A stretch of 64,000 nt of DNA from contig CM055895.1 of NCBI GenBank assembly GCA_029582155.1, positions 54,874,464-54,938,463 of the forward strand, in the 5' to 3' direction. This document shows, in pieces, positions 12,740 to 24,599 of the stretch. The DNA comes from Panopea generosa (taxonomy: Eukaryota; Mollusca; Bivalvia; Adapedonta; Hiatellidae). Under the pieces are notes generated by a model. It worked only from the letters and a program-made list of their open reading frames with translations. It did not search any database and was not told the origin of the DNA. A program made the translations under genes and the position numbers. Every line of letters starts with the position of its first letter. Positions within the stretch are counted from its first letter, which is position 1.

Positions 12740-13110
12740 TAAAGGTGAAACACCGGCTAATTATCTTCACACAAAGGTATGAAATTAGGAAAAAGCGCTA
12801 AAAATACCTTTAAATACAAAATTATTTTATAAATGGATACAAAGCATCTTATCATAAGTAAATAAAGTCGGAGTAGTTTCGTACATTAACTCAACCACAT
12901 CGTGAAAAAAACTACGTTATCAATATTGACAAATCAAATCGAAATAAAAATTAAATCACGTGACTCATGTGATAAGTTACAAAATACATTTAAGCAGGAA
13001 ATGTATTTTAATCGATCCTGGGCGCGCAGGCCAATTTGTAAATTCCCTTTCAAGACATTTTTTAATGGTTCACTTGATAATATTATACTTGTAGCCATAC
13101 CCGGTCAGTG
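12740..13110 (+). repeat. Dispersed repeat family C, diverged copy
   Basis: The segment with TCAAATCGAAAT.AAAATTAAA, TCACGTGACTC, ACAAAATA and GGAAAT.TATTTTA matches the reverse complement of the unit duplicated at 31486-32531. The C unit also follows a B copy at both loci, but in opposite orientation. The 69-codon frame at 12902-13111 is part of this repeat and is not called as a gene. Confidence 0.6.
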
Positions 13111-14206
13111 AGTATATATAGGCATGATATATTAAGGGAAGGAAATGTTTTTAGGCAATTTGAATTTTTTTTTAAAAATCATGATTTTTTTTCTTAAACG
13201 AACGGTTTTCTATAAATGATACCACCATGTTAACTATCCCATAACCTAATATCACCCGACAGGTATATTAACTCCAATAAAAAGCAGGACATTCTATGCC
13301 TGTCCCACAATTCATAGCAATTGAACGCTTACTAAACTGTGACGTCATTCAAACATACAGTAAAAGCAACTGACCAATTTGTCTTTCTAAGCATTGCTAT
13401 TAAATGGACCTAACCATGTGAGCTGGGTATGTTCTACAGACTAATTTTCACTAGAACACGAACTGCTACATGTATCGAATGACAAAAACATTTTTCTTTT
13501 ATATTGTGTGATATGGAGATGTCGTAAGTGTAATTAGTTTGATTACACCAATCCCTGTGCACTTAATTATATAAAGTGATATTTTAGTTTAGTTGTTTCT
13601 ATGCTCAAGAGAATGTGACTAATAACATCATTATTTATTTATGTCCTTAAATGTATTCCCGACGGTGTTCTCTGTACCCATGTCTATATATACCGTATCC
13701 CATTGTTATCTGTATAGACGTTTCAGTAACATTTCATCAAGAATGTCGCAGGAATATGATGTGATAGAGAAATTCATGCATTCGGTTATATAAATGCAAA
13801 TTCAATTTCCATTTTCTTAATTAGCATTTAGTGTGTAAAACAATCTGATATAATAAATGTTACAAAAGCATTTAACCAAGACCAATTGATCTGATATCGA
13901 TACAAAAATATTCTTATGGTGTTGCTATACATGTTATATATCGACTAAAGCATTTTGTTCACTTTACAAATTAAGAAATATAAATAAAACTTAAGACATA
14001 GCATTTAAGCATTAAACGGACACAACCACCACTCGCTGTTTAATCAATGATGGTTTAATAACTCCGTCGTCCTATCGTGGTTCACAAGAGCGTCAAACAT
14101 CGCTCGTTCATCAGTAGCTATATAATCAAACTCAAAAGTATAAATGAAAGCACCTCTTTAGATATTTTACAAAATTTGGCTTTTAACTTGTCTTTATCGG
14201 AACAAA
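13111..14206. other. Non-coding stretch
   Basis: AT-rich, no long frame and no repeat recognised, apart from a perfect CRE octamer TGACGTCA at 13340-13347 with no gene beside it. Confidence 0.5.
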
Positions 14207-15765
14207 ATGTTTAACCAAATACTTTTAAATGACAGTTTTAGCAAGTCCATACTCAACATCGCCAAGAACAACTGTGATGAACCATGGATATGCATAAACT
14301 GCAGCACAGAGTCTTTTTTCGAAGACCTGAGCTCTTCTGATACTTCTCTAAATACCAGTCTCGCAGAAAATGAACCAACACTTTCCTTTTGAGGAAATTC
14401 GTGATGTTAGACGAAAACACCCAAATAGATTCTTTGTAGCTCACCTGAACATAAACAATTTAAAACATGAACACATCGAAATTTGTGATTTACTATGTGA
14501 TAATAACAGTTTAGACCGTTTATACATTTCAAAAACAAAAATTGACAAATCATTTAGGGATAGTGTATTTAAAATTTCAGGGTACAAGCTAGAGAGACGA
14601 GACAGAAACATTCATGGTGGTGATATTGCACCGTACATAAGAACAGATATTTCAGCACGACGAAGAAAAGACTTGAAAATCTACGAGGTAACTCTGAAGT
14701 AAACACTGAATGGTCTCATGGAGATCTTCGATTTAAAAATATTATTAAAGAAGCCACTTGTTTAATAAAAAAAAAATAATCCATCACTCCTTGATGTTAT
14801 TTTAATAAAAAACAGCAGGACATATATAAAACATTTAATTTTCCAACAGGTGTTAGTGACTGTCACAATATGATTAGTACAATTATTAACAATGCTGTTC
14901 CTGAATATGAAAAGCAGAAAATGCAGTACAGAAGTTTTAAGATATTTGAATGTAGATGATTTAAATGATGATATTCCAGAAATTAAAATATATAAATATG
15001 AAATGAGATGTGATCAAGACATAAATATGGTTTATAACAAATTTGAAACAAATATGAGAAAGGTAATTGATAAACACATACCTACTAAAAAGACGTATAG
15101 AAGAATCAACCAGTTTCCTTACATGAACAAACAATTAAGAAAAGCAATTGACAACAAAAAAATGACCTATCACAAAAAAAATTAAAATAAAAACGCTTAA
15201 ACATGGGATAAATATAGAATAGCAAGAAACAATGTAAATAAATTAAAAAAGAAGTCCATCAACAATTATTTTCAAGATAGATGCTTAAGGATGTAAGTCG
15301 ACTGACTTTTGGAATACCATAAAACCTTATTTATCGAAAAACTCTAAAACCTCATAAATAAAAATCATTCTTAGTGAAATGATAATATAATTTCACAAAA
15401 TGAATAAGTAGCTGATGTATTCAGCACATTTTTCGTTAATGTAGCAGACGATATTGGTAAAGAATATGTTTTTAACCCAAATGATCACCCAAGTATAAAT
15501 AAAATCAATGAAAAACAACTGGATTAAGATTATTTTATTAATGAAAAGTCCGTATCAAAAATAAAATTATGTAAACCATCAATTGTAAAACCTCTTACTA
15601 AATAATACATTTCTTCATATCGGAAGAAGTTTTTCAAAATAGAGTAAAGGAAGCCCAGGTAACCCCACTTTTAAAAAAAATTGACCCAATGTCAAAATGT
15701 AACTATAGACCAGTAAGAAGTCTTCCAATCCTTTCAAAAATATTTTGAAAAAGTTTTGGATTTAT
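14207..15765 (+). pseudogene. 5' half of a CR1/Jockey-like LINE ORF2, decayed
   Basis: Codes for pieces of a non-LTR retrotransposon protein. 14207-14392 ends in a Cys-rich W.C..C segment (DEPWICINCS) resembling the PHD-like linker found ahead of the endonuclease in CR1-type elements. 14370-14702 carries the start of the AP-endonuclease domain: HLNINNLKHEHIE, then LYISKTKIDKSF (family form: CISETKLD) and a GYKLERRDRNIHGG motif. 14892-15185 resembles the linker between endonuclease and RT (VIDKHIPTKKTYRR, PYMNKQLRKAI). 15186-15765 continues in broken frames through WDKYRIARNNVNKLK to an RP.-LPILSKIFEK-like start of the RT, where homology stops. The catalytic Glu of the SET motif is a Lys here (SKT). 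There are several frameshifts and the 3' part is missing, so it is dead. Confidence 0.85.
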
Positions 15766-16391
15766 TTATGGTGTTTAGCCAATTAAAAGGTAAAAGCTCT
15801 AAATACTCTTAATAACGGACGGAGGCACTAGATACATGTGTATGTACTTATCTTCGTCCAGTGGAATGTAGTATCACCAATTCTTATTATCTTACTTATA
15901 TATTTTGATGTCGCTCTGTTCTCCATAGAGTCAAAGTAAGTGCATTTAGAACACGCTGTAGTCAAACTGGATTAACTAGTCATATAGTCTCGAGTTTTTT
16001 TTTTATTTTGCACTTAACCATCCAATTGTACATACTCGGTGATTCCGTCATATTTCGGTATTAGGATAATTGGGGAGGTGGTCCGAATGTTAGTCTAATC
16101 TTCTTTGTATGTGTATGTGTACCTCATATATTTGTCTGTATATTTGACTTTTAGTACTATCATGTAAAAGTGTTATCTGAGCATAAAACATCTAAAACAT
16201 ATAACATTATGAGTTCACTTGATTGCTCGGCAACTGAAAGCAATACTCTCTTTAAAAAATACTGATTAAATTATTTCAAACTATATAACATTTCTATAAA
16301 TAAATCATGTTTTATACGCCACACCATAATTTGGTTTACAGAAAATATATATATGTACATGTATATATTAAATGAATATCTCCCCTTCCAT

Positions 16392-16461
<70 letters not shown>

Positions 16462-17229
16462 TATATTTCAATAAAAACAAATATATCTTCAATATAAAAT
16501 CTTAATTTCTTTAACATGAGCCATTTGAGAAAGTTTAAAAAAGTAAAAAGTAAAAAGTAAAATATTTTTTTGACGTCGTAAATCATATTTCTCTGGCACG
16601 TTATTTTTATTTGTTTAGTTTAATCGGATATATTGAATCATAAGATCGCAATTTCAACAAGTTGAACACTTTTTATCGGTAAACCAACGTCATAGAATAG
16701 CGGCAGTTAGGACGCAACATTTTTTTAAATAAAACGTCAAAAGTATGAGTAGGATAATGGGATACATAATATTGGGGTTGAACTGACATGGCATATGTCT
16801 GGCTTAATAAAATAAAAACTTGGCATGCTATACTCAAAGTCACTGTATAGTACATTGCAACTGCTTATCTGTAAAACACAGATTATAAACCGCACGTCTA
16901 TGGAAAAGTTTAGATCGATGTTGGGCAGAAACTCAAAATAACTATATTTTACCGAAATTATATAAGGTTTATGAAATATTGTAAAAATTGTGAATCTTAT
17001 TTTTTATTTTATTTTTAAAGTTTTATTAAAAACGAAGAGCTCGTTTTTGTTTTTGTATTTTATGGGCTGAATCGCCCCTTAACGCAACATAATTCTTTAA
17101 AATATTAAAAAATGAACATATAAATCGATCCAGAATTACGTTTGTATTTGAAGCATACAAACTGCAATCTAAGATAACGATAAACAGGAAAGGTGCTTTG
17201 AAAACTGTCTGCTTGTAAAGTGTGCAAAA
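15766..17229. other. Non-coding stretch
   Basis: No coding frame of interest. Contains the (TC)n microsatellite at 16395-16459 and a small AAAAAGT-type repeat at 16537-16562. Confidence 0.5.
16395..16459. repeat. (TC)n microsatellite
   Basis: About 64 bases of uninterrupted TC dinucleotide. Confidence 0.95.
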
Positions 17230-17640
17230 CAACGATGTTGAGAACCACCGTGCGTGTCATCGCTTTTGTCAACAGGCAATCGCTAGTCATTATAGAACGG
17301 TGGTACGATATAAATATGATGATAGAGCGATGACAGGACGGTGATAGAACGAAGGTAGGATGATTAAGACGCGATAACACAGTGACACGCTGGTGATGGA
17401 ACGATGCCACGGTAGCATGGGGACGAAGACGCGATAACACAGTGGCACGCTGGTGATGGAACGATGCCACGGTAGTATGAGGACGAAGACGTGATATTAC
17501 CTACTTCTTGTTCTTCCAATAATGTACAGTGCCCACTCTGGAGCATTGTCGTACATATACATTTACCTGCGTGCCATTGCTCCATCCATCACCATTGTTG
17601 CAGCATACCATTACCATCGTGCTGTCATGTCACCGCACGA
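17230..17640. repeat. 30-bp minisatellite locus 1, with strand switch
   Basis: Between about 17240 and 17500 the sequence is built of units reading GATGACA.GACGGTGATAGAA and similar, the reverse complement of the family consensus at 24780-25510. This includes a near-perfect 60-bp doublet (GACGCGATAACACAGTG, GCTGGTGATGGAACGATGCC, twice between 17370 and 17490). After a non-repetitive joint at about 17500-17565 the units run the other way (CATCACCATTGTTGC, ACCATCGTGCTGTCATG). The minus-strand frames at 17105-17585 are artefacts of the repeat, because the 30-base unit is a multiple of three. Confidence 0.8.
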
Positions 17641-17864
17641 GAATATATAAATAATATATAATTTGATATCAAAGTGCCGCCTGAAAGCATCGTGAGTGAC
17701 ACAGTTTGGTTTGTACGCTAGAGGTTTGCAACTATGATTACCATTGGCATTTTTATCATTTTATCTTAATATTTTTACTTTATTTTGATTGGATCATTGC
17801 TGTAACGTCTAACGTCTAGCTTAAGTATTGGAATTATGTAAATCAAATATTTATATAACATAAT

Positions 17865-18300
17865 TTGAGTAAGATTTTTTGTAAGTCGAACTACAATGAA
17901 AAATACTCCCGAAAAAACAATGTTAAAGTAATGGATGTGGCAGAAAAGGCCAATGAGACTCAACTAGACCTGAAAAACACTGTGACAGACTTGTTCAAAA
18001 AGAAGAATGTAAACATTGAGCCAAGTAAGATCATGGCAATTCACAGAATCCCGGGGAAGGATGGTCACAGCAAGCCAATCCTTATAAAATTTCTCAACAA
18101 CAATGAGAAAACGAAAATTATGGTTCATCGCACTGCATTTAAAAAGATGAGTAATCGCCTTATCGATGATGTCACAAAACTTAACGCTCAACTACTTGAG
18201 CGCCTGGGCAAGCATGAACGTATAGTACAGGCCTGGTTCTTTAACGGAACCGTGTATGGCAGGACCAATAACAACCACCGCCACAATTTGACATGTTTGA
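17865..18300 (+). pseudogene. L1-like LINE ORF1 (RNA-binding protein), 5'-truncated
   Basis: Encodes the RRM and C-terminal domain of an L1-type ORF1 protein, the RNA-binding chaperone that coats LINE RNA. The order of motifs fits the family: SRKNNVKVMDVAEK (start of the RRM), LFKKKNVNIEPSKIMAIHR, then KPILIKFLNNNEKTKIM, RLIDDVTKLNAQLL and AWFFNGTVYGRT at the C-terminus. The N-terminal coiled coil expected in a full ORF1 is absent. The first ATG of the open frame at 17865 is only where the frame opens and is not a supported start. The frame stays open past 18300 into unrelated sequence to 18506. It belongs with the ORF2 remains at 19350-23200. Confidence 0.88.
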
Positions 18301-18869
18301 CAACATCAGGGACATCGGAGCCTAACCATGGAGACCAGACAGTCAACAGATTAACAAAGACTTTAAGTCACAGTGATCATAGAAAGACAGTATTAATAAA
18401 ATGTATTTTCATTGTTACGGATTATAATATAAGTTTTGAAACGATTATTTATTTGGTATGTGTTACTTTACAAAAACTATATAACTCATTGTCTTTTAAG
18501 ATGTGAAGTTAAACTGGCATTGTAAGCACCTAAACACTGAATTTTATAATTGTGATGAGACTTATCTTACCTTGACCTAGTGAACATAGACAATTATAAA
18601 GACTATACTCTCTTTTATGTTTTGTGATGGATATTCATTTTTGAAATGAACTATAATTGGATAACCATATTAGGAGAGAGTTATATACTGTGTTGATAAT
18701 ATAACAGAACTGGATAATTGAAAATAGACAGTTATAATCATTGCTTACAGTTTATAATAGGATATTTATAGTGTATTGTGTAATATGTCCAGAGTGTGAG
18801 TGTGTGTTTGCATATCCCCATTTATTTGTTGTTGTTTCTATCCATTTACTGACTTCCCCCTCTTGTTTT

Positions 18870-19171
18870 GACCGCGGCGTGGTCTAGTGGTAGAGCGTCC
18901 GCCTCGCATGCGGAAGGTCGTGGGTTCAATCCCTGGCCGGGTCATACCAAAGACTTTAAAAATGGTCTTAGAAGCTTCCTCGCATGACGCTCAGCATTTA
19001 GAGGAGAGTTCTAGGTCTGTCGGCCCGGTGTCAGTATAATGTGACTGGGTGGGGAATCATACCATGTGTCTGCGGCATGATACTCCAGTATGACAGCGCT
19101 TAGAATATTGTCTCAAGTAGACACCGTCGCGATATGACTGACAAATTGTTGAAAGCAACGCCATACAACAA
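18870..19171 (+). mobile_element. tRNA-Ala-like SINE with 12-bp target-site duplication
   Basis: A 302-bp SINE inserted between ORF1 and ORF2 of the L1-like element. The head looks like a tRNA: A box TGGTCTAGTGG, a perfect 5-bp anticodon stem (TCCGC/GCGGA) around CTCGCAT giving anticodon CGC, and B box GGTTCAATCC. The acceptor and T stems pair poorly, so this is a SINE head and not a working tRNA gene. The body includes CGGCCCGGTGTCAGTATAAT and GTGACTGGGTGGGG, and the end is TTGTTGAAAGCAACGCCATA plus an ACAACAA tail. The duplication CCCTCTTGTTTT flanks it at 18858-18869 and 19172-19183 without mismatch. Transcription would be by RNA polymerase III from the A and B boxes. It resembles SINEs common in bivalves (from memory). 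Confidence 0.92.
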
Positions 19172-19349
19172 CCCTCTTGTTTTATAGTTATAATTTATGA
19201 GACTATAGAGGACAGCGGAGGACCTTTTGTTTATTTGTATATGTAGGTGTGAATATATGTGTGTTTGGATATATATATGTGTGTATATGTATTAATACAT
19301 GAACAGGTTATCACAATCTCATCATGAGAGCAACTCTACTTAAATCCTT

Positions 19350-22300
19350 TTAATAGTGTTAACGTTTACCTGGTTTGACGATATCATTTGGTCAAATATT
19401 AATTGTATTACAACTAATATAGAAATTGGTTTTGCCAAAATTGAGTTTTTTATATTGGTCCAAAGTAAAATGGCTTGCTTTGATTTTCATTTTTTTTGCG
19501 TGTGTATTTTGTTATGTTTCTATCGATTCGCTCTCTACATCTGGTCATACTACTTTCCAAGAAAATCTGCAGGATGTCCATTTTAATAAAAGTATGGAAA
19601 AAATAGTACGTACTGAATGGCAGCATGATTGCATATATCTGACCCTGAGGGAAACTATATAATTGTTGACATTACACTGGATTATAATAGGTTGATACTA
19701 ACTACGTTATATGCCCCAAATCAGGACTCACCCATTTTTTTATAATATAATGTGCATTGCAGACACTATAAATAATAAGAACATAATTATTTGCGGGGAT
19801 TACAATTTAGTTGAAGATCAAAATGTATTAATAATAGAAAAAGCTAGAAAAAAAGTTTTTAGAAATCAAATCCATTTACAATCAAGTTGACCCATAAAGA
19901 GAATATTATCCATCCACTAGGCGTTATACATGGAGAAAAAAACACACCCCTACAGCAAGCAAGATAAGACTTTTTTCCTCGTTTCTGAAAACCTACTTGC
20001 ATCAATAAGCAAAAGTACTATTGAAGCCAGCTATAGGTCAGACCACTCAATTATCATATTAAAATGTAATTTTAACCTATTTATTAAGGGTAAACCTCTA
20101 TGGAAACTTAATTATTGTCTACTCAGTGATGTAAATTATTTCACTGCGCAAAAAGAAAGTAAAGGGTCATTTTATAAGATCACGGACACAATTCAAAAAG
20201 AAGGAGAAAAACCTACAAAATATTTTGCGGCCTAGAACATCATAACTTCACAAGTAAAATTATACCCAAAATAGAAATGTCTGATCATTACAAAACAAGA
20301 CGATATTTTAAAACAAGCTAAACATTTTTATGAAAGCCTATATGCAAATAAAGATAAACAACTTATAGACATAGATTTGAATAACGAATTTTTAAATTTT
20401 AACATACCAAATTTATCTGATACAGAGTCCATGACATTGGAATGTTTAATTACATATGACCAAGCTTCATCTTCACCTCGTAAGATAGTAAATAATCGAT
20501 CACTGGGTACGGATGTTTTTGGTTCTGACTTTTTTAAAGTTTTTTGGGGGTAAAATAGGGCTTTTGTTGTTAGGGCTATAAATTATGGGGAGTTATCAGT
20601 TACACAAAAACAGGGAATTATTACACTAATCCCCAAAAAATAAACCTAGACGTTTTTTTGTTTTTTAAATTATAGACCAATATTTCTTTTAAATTGTGTT
20701 TACAAGATAGCCTCGGGGCAATAGCAAATAGAATAAAATCAGTTCTTAATAAACTTATCCATGATAATCAAACAGGTTTTATCCAAGGCAGATTTATGGG
20801 GGAAAACACTAGAGCAATATACGATATAATGCAATCTGCAAAAGATAATAATATCCCAGGACTAATACTTCTAGTAGTTTTTGAAAAAGTGTTCGACTCC
20901 ATGTCTTGGTCTTTTATCCAAAAAGTACTCATTCTTTTTAACTTTGGTGACAGTTTTAAAAAGTAGATTGAAGTTTTATACAAAAATTTAAATCTTTCTG
21001 TCAATCAGGAGGTTCACCTGTCAGATTGTTTCTATATAGGTAGAGGCTGCCGACAAGGCGATTCTTTGTCACCGTATATTTTTATTCTCTGTGTAGAAAC
21101 CTTGGCTAATAAAATGCGTAATAACAAAATATAAATGTTTTAACCATTAACAATCATGAATTTAAATTATCACAGTTTGCGGAAGATACATTAGTTGTTT
21201 AAGACGGAGCTTCTTCTTCATTCAAACATACATTTGAAGAACTCTCTTTTTATGCTAGAATTTCAGGATTGAATGTAAATTTTGGATAGGGGCAAAGAAA
21301 TATAGTTCAGACTCAATGTAAACCAAATGGAAACTGTCTTGGGGAAGTCAACAATTTAAACTGTTGGGTATAACCTTTGATGTAGATTTGAATAAAATCC
21401 AAGATATAAATTACCAACAAAAAATTACAAAAATAGCAAACTTTACTAAATTGTGGAAGGGAAGATATTTAACTCCCTTAGGTAAAATAGCAGTAATAAA
21501 AACCTTATTATTACCTATCTTCAATCACCTCTTCCTTTTTCTATCTAATCCAAGTGAGCATATATTAAAACAAGTTAATGACCTATTATTTTAATTTTTA
21601 TGGCATGGTCAAACAAAAATAATAAAAGATGTAGTAATTAAGAAATATTGTGATAAATATGATAAATTTAAAAGCATTTATCGCAGCATTGAAATCCACA
21701 TGGATAAGGAGACTCATTGTTATAGATGGGTAATGGCAACTTCTAATAAACCATAAAATTAACACTAAAAACATTTCAAATCTGGGTATAAGATATTCTG
21801 AAGCTTTAGTTAATGATATTAAAATTCAGTTCTGGAAAGATGTTTATAAAATCTTATATAAATGTTTTAACACACACTACGGCCACAGAAAACAACTCAC
21901 TGCAATCATCTATTTCAACCCAAACATAAGAATTAGTGGCAAAGATATATTTTATAAAATATACTATAATAATGGTTTAACTCTAGTAAATGATTTTATA
22001 AGAGAAGACGGAAAGTTTTACACTTGTGAGGAACTGAACACACTATACAATATTAAAATGATTTTTTACAATATCATAGTGTGAAGAAAGCAATTGAAGT
22101 ATACCTAAAATAATATAATAGAACTGAATCTCATCAAAGTTGAATTACCAAATTGTACCATCTAACATTCAAATATTTTTAAAAAGTAGAAATTGATCAA
22201 TAAAAAAATGAATGAATAGGGTTTTACGGCGTACCAACACATTATAGGTTATTCGACGCCAACAGCAACAAATTAACATACAGATAAAAAAAATACATCA

Positions 22301-23200
22301 ACAAATGAATATGCAGAATGAACCAAGAACCTTGATACCTGCAGAACTGCAGAGTTTCAGCAAATTATATCGTATTACTCAATGTGCCGCTTTTTACGAC
22401 ATGCATAAGCCACAATGATCGTATTATTGCTATCACTCATTGCTCCCTTGAACCACACAGGGGTTGATAATATAACCACAATAGTGAACATGATAAAGAA
22501 TGATAAAATGAACATGACACCCATTCGGAGGATTCCTACCCCTCTGCAGAGACCGACAGTGATTCTATTCTTAGCCGGAACCACACGGGCTAGAACGGAT
22601 CAAAAGACATGTTTGATATTCTTAACAGGAACAAAGGTTTTCCTACATCAAAACTTAAATGGAACTTAGAATATAACTTTGGTGAGGAAACATGGAAAAA
22701 TATCTACAAATTCCCATTTCAAAAACCAATAAGAACTACATTACAATGGTTTCAGGCTAAAAGAAATCATAGAATATTATCTAACAGACAATTTTTGCAT
22801 AAAAAGAGCAAAATTAAAAATAATCCAATTTGCCTTTATCGCACACAAGAGGAAACCGTAACGCACATGTTATGGTCCTGCCCCAAGACACAGTCAATTA
22901 TAAATGAGATGGAAACATGGCTATTCTCTATAAATCCAATAGAAATTACTGAAGAAACATTCATTTTTATTATAGGAAAGGGATTAGCACTAGTACAATT
23001 ATATTTACTGTTGGAAACAAAATTTTACATATTCTATACAAAACAACTCGAAACCCCCTTATCTATAGCAAACCTAAAAAAACAGACTCAAAAGAACACA
23101 TAAATACCTGAAAATGTAGCTACGAGAAACATTAATCTTGAAAAATTTAAAAAAGATTGGAATCCATACTCTGATATTCTATCACAATTATTCCAAATTT
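19350..23200 (+). pseudogene. L1-like LINE ORF2 (endonuclease-RT), decayed and interrupted
   Basis: A broken ORF2 of an L1/Tx1-type retrotransposon. Order: degenerate endonuclease (19360-20110, with GDYNLVEDQN near 19797, a RYTWRKK/FFLVS segment near 19920 and YRSDHSIIILK near 20035); linker (EKPTKYFAA, 20205-20235); RT start (20500-20690); TGFIQGRF near 20770; motif A as LLVVFEKVFDS near 20870, where the family has a catalytic Asp; GCRQGDSLSPYIFILC near 21045; motif C as QFAEDTLV at 21173-21196 instead of FADD; C-terminal Cys/His region 22609-23103 with HMLWSC and one Cys of the knuckle replaced (CLYR). Many stops and frameshifts. A SINE splits it at 22201-22597. The element is dead, and at least two of the catalytic Asp positions are lost. 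Confidence 0.9.
22201..22597 (-). mobile_element. SINE nested in LINE ORF2, with 6-bp TSD
   Basis: A minus-strand element splits the LINE coding sequence: LINE homology stops at about 22195 and resumes at about 22604. The duplication GATCAA is present at 22195-22200 and 22598-22603. Read on its own strand it begins CGTTCTAGCCCGTGTGGTTC, passes GCTTATGCATGTCGTAAAAA (a word I recall from molluscan SINEs) and ends in TGGTACGCCGTAAAACCC with a TTCATTCATTTTTTT tail. The 69-codon minus frame across it is an artefact. It is unlike the 18870 SINE, so a different family. Confidence 0.82.
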
Positions 23201-24599
23201 TCAAAATATAACATAAACCTGATTATAGATCTATATAACTACATATAAAACTAAAATCCCTGTCATTTACACAAGTCATGTTAATATAGATGAATGTACT
23301 CAAAACAAATAAACGATGAACTATTACTATGGTCTTGACTGATGGAGAGAGCATAATTAAGGATTGTTTCTCTTTTTTTTAAAAAAAAGTTAACTGGAAG
23401 CAATTAGAAAATATCAAAAAAAAAGGGGGAAAAAAGAAAAAAATAATAATAATTTAAGTAAGTTATATCATTTTTCACGTACAATACAAAACTTCTACAC
23501 ACAGAGTAGTTATTTCAATTAACGCGGCGGGAAGGGGAGAGAAGAACCTAGGGAGTGAGGTGTGAGAGAATTGTAGTAAATAACATAAACTTTACTGAAA
23601 AAGTGTTACCTCTACCGGGTTTCAAACTTTAAACGCACGGCTTGCCTTCTGAACCCCTTATTGATCAGCCAATGGAACTATTTTGATATAATCTATAAAC
23701 TAAGATATATGACGTATTAAAAACGTGAACCTCTACCGTGTTCCAAATCCAATACCTCATACACATACTTGGATGAAAGTTTCAGAAGGGCTGACGCTTT
23801 CCAAGGAAAGACTCACATATACTCGCATTATACTGAACTATTTTGTATGAAATCTACGAATGTCAGATATTTTGTGTGTTGTGAATATTAAACAAATATT
23901 AAAATATCAAAACCAACACCTCATGCATCGAATTTAATTAACAATTAACAATTTATAAATGCACAGAACTCTGATATCAGTCATTATATGAATTTAACAT
24001 TGAATGTTTTTTTGTCGAAAGAATTACAGTTCACAAATAATCCAACTAATGCTATTTGGATTTCACTCATGCACAAATCATTACAATGACACACACGCTA
24101 CATTCATTGCTAGTAACCAGAATTGCTCATATATTTAATCAAAATATTTTAGAGTGTTAACAAAGTATATGGTGAACCCAAACCGTCCGCAGCCTAAACA
24201 TTAACCATCCCTTGTTCTTCAGCCAATGCTCAACCACTTTTCCGTCGCCGAAACCGAAAATATGTAAACAAACTTCAATAAACTAGTAAACTTAGGTTAA
24301 TAAATTATAAATAATAGACTTAAAGTAAATGGATACGAGCCAGTCTCGCGGTCAGTATATAAGATATTCGTGCGTAGACTCTCACCATTCATTGTAAACG
24401 TTGTATACCCAAAAAACACACCCCTGTCTTGCAATCGATATTTCAGCCAAATATAGATAGTTATCGTGCATTGTAGTTAACTGAACCTGAAGTGTATCTA
24501 CCAATCAAATCAATTAACCCATGGCGCTAGCATGTGGCGCTTTAACATCCAGTTATTATCTATTCAAACACCATCAACTATGTTTTAAGTATGGCAGAC
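23201..24599. other. LINE 3' tail and non-coding DNA
   Basis: 23201-23455 is probably the LINE 3' untranslated region and its A-rich end (A/G/T-rich run at 23395-23455). Beyond it, 23460-24599 is AT-rich with no frame or repeat recognised. Confidence 0.5.

Noticed and set aside
17865-18506. A 213-codon host gene
   Set aside because: The first two thirds match L1-like ORF1, and the last third is frame read-through into unrelated AT-rich sequence. The element is 5'-truncated and its ORF2 is dead.
18870-18945. Functional tRNA-Ala(CGC) gene
   Set aside because: The anticodon arm and both promoter boxes are good, but the acceptor and T stems do not pair. The sequence continues into a SINE body and the whole is bounded by a target-site duplication.
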